A stretch of DNA of 64,000 nucleotides from an uncultured Coriobacteriaceae bacterium. Its GTDB lineage: Bacteria; Actinomycetota; Coriobacteriia; Coriobacteriales; Atopobiaceae. The stretch spans positions 1 through 64,000 of the forward strand of contig CACYWP010000004.1 of assembly GCA_902778135.1 (NCBI GenBank). Direction: 5' to 3'. This document shows, piece by piece, positions 63,926 through 64,000 of this stretch; position 1 is the stretch's first letter; each line of letters begins with the position of its first letter. A program made the translations under genes and the position numbers. The notes beneath the pieces were generated by a model. That model was not told the origin of the DNA and did not search any database. It was given only the letters and a program-made list of their open reading frames with translations.

Positions 63926-64000
63926 GTTGGCAGTTGTGTTTTCTCTTGGAAGGAACCAGCACTTGTCACATCAGTGGCGCGACCTGGCGCGTAAGCCCTT

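Noticed and set aside
63971..64000. 3' end of a minus-strand gene (KGLRARSRH-stop), perhaps rsmG
   Set aside because: Only nine codons are in the window; the position next to parA fits rsmG, but this is too short to support a call.

Overview
The window is high-GC actinobacterial DNA, and I infer the class Coriobacteriia (Olsenella/Atopobium relatives). Three things point there: a FhaA-FhaB-PstP-RodA-PbpA-PknB type cluster, PASTA and membrane Ser/Thr kinases, and very large sortase-anchored surface proteins ending in LPNAGG/LPNSGG. The right end carries parA, parB and a perfect parS core, so it probably lies near the chromosomal replication origin. The species was not determined.

Layout. 1-3.5 kb: a candidate cloverleaf-shaped RNA, tRNA-Arg(ACG), a small gene under a LexA-type box, serS, two small genes and tRNA-Leu(CAG). 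3.7-13.3 kb: one co-directional cell-wall/division signalling cluster (membrane kinase, FhaA, FhaB, PP2C phosphatase, a RodA/FtsW-PBP fusion, PASTA kinase). 13.4-19 kb: tRNA-Arg(CCT), a membrane protein, purC, a two-component system, a Tat lipoprotein and a four-Cys protein. 19.1-19.35 kb: a gene-free stretch with strong nested RNA structure. 19.4-23.9 kb: purB, argH, argG. In front of argG lie an Arg-rich 22-residue leader peptide, an intrinsic terminator and a competing antiterminator, which read as an arginine attenuator.

24.1-47.7 kb is an accessory block of four tandem paralogous surface-protein loci, all on the minus strand. There is a 1979-aa von Willebrand A protein, a mosaic protein with a frameshift just before its wall anchor, a decayed pseudogene, and a 2615-aa fibro-slime/Cna-B protein. 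All share an N-terminus with His/Cys repeats. The three large genes also share a promoter layout: an upstream 12-bp element, a TATNCT box 44-45 bp away, then a palindrome at the predicted transcript start. The middle of the second gene and a short stretch of the third are visibly more AT-rich than the shared ends, which suggests recombination with imported modules.

48-54.3 kb holds one 2063-aa membrane protein whose M28-peptidase-like halves are separated by about 1,670 acidic residues, including a Glu-Pro repeat. 54.6-64 kb returns to housekeeping genes: a double WYL regulator, a DinG-type exonuclease/helicase, ddl, rlmN, a small membrane protein, parB, parA and parS.
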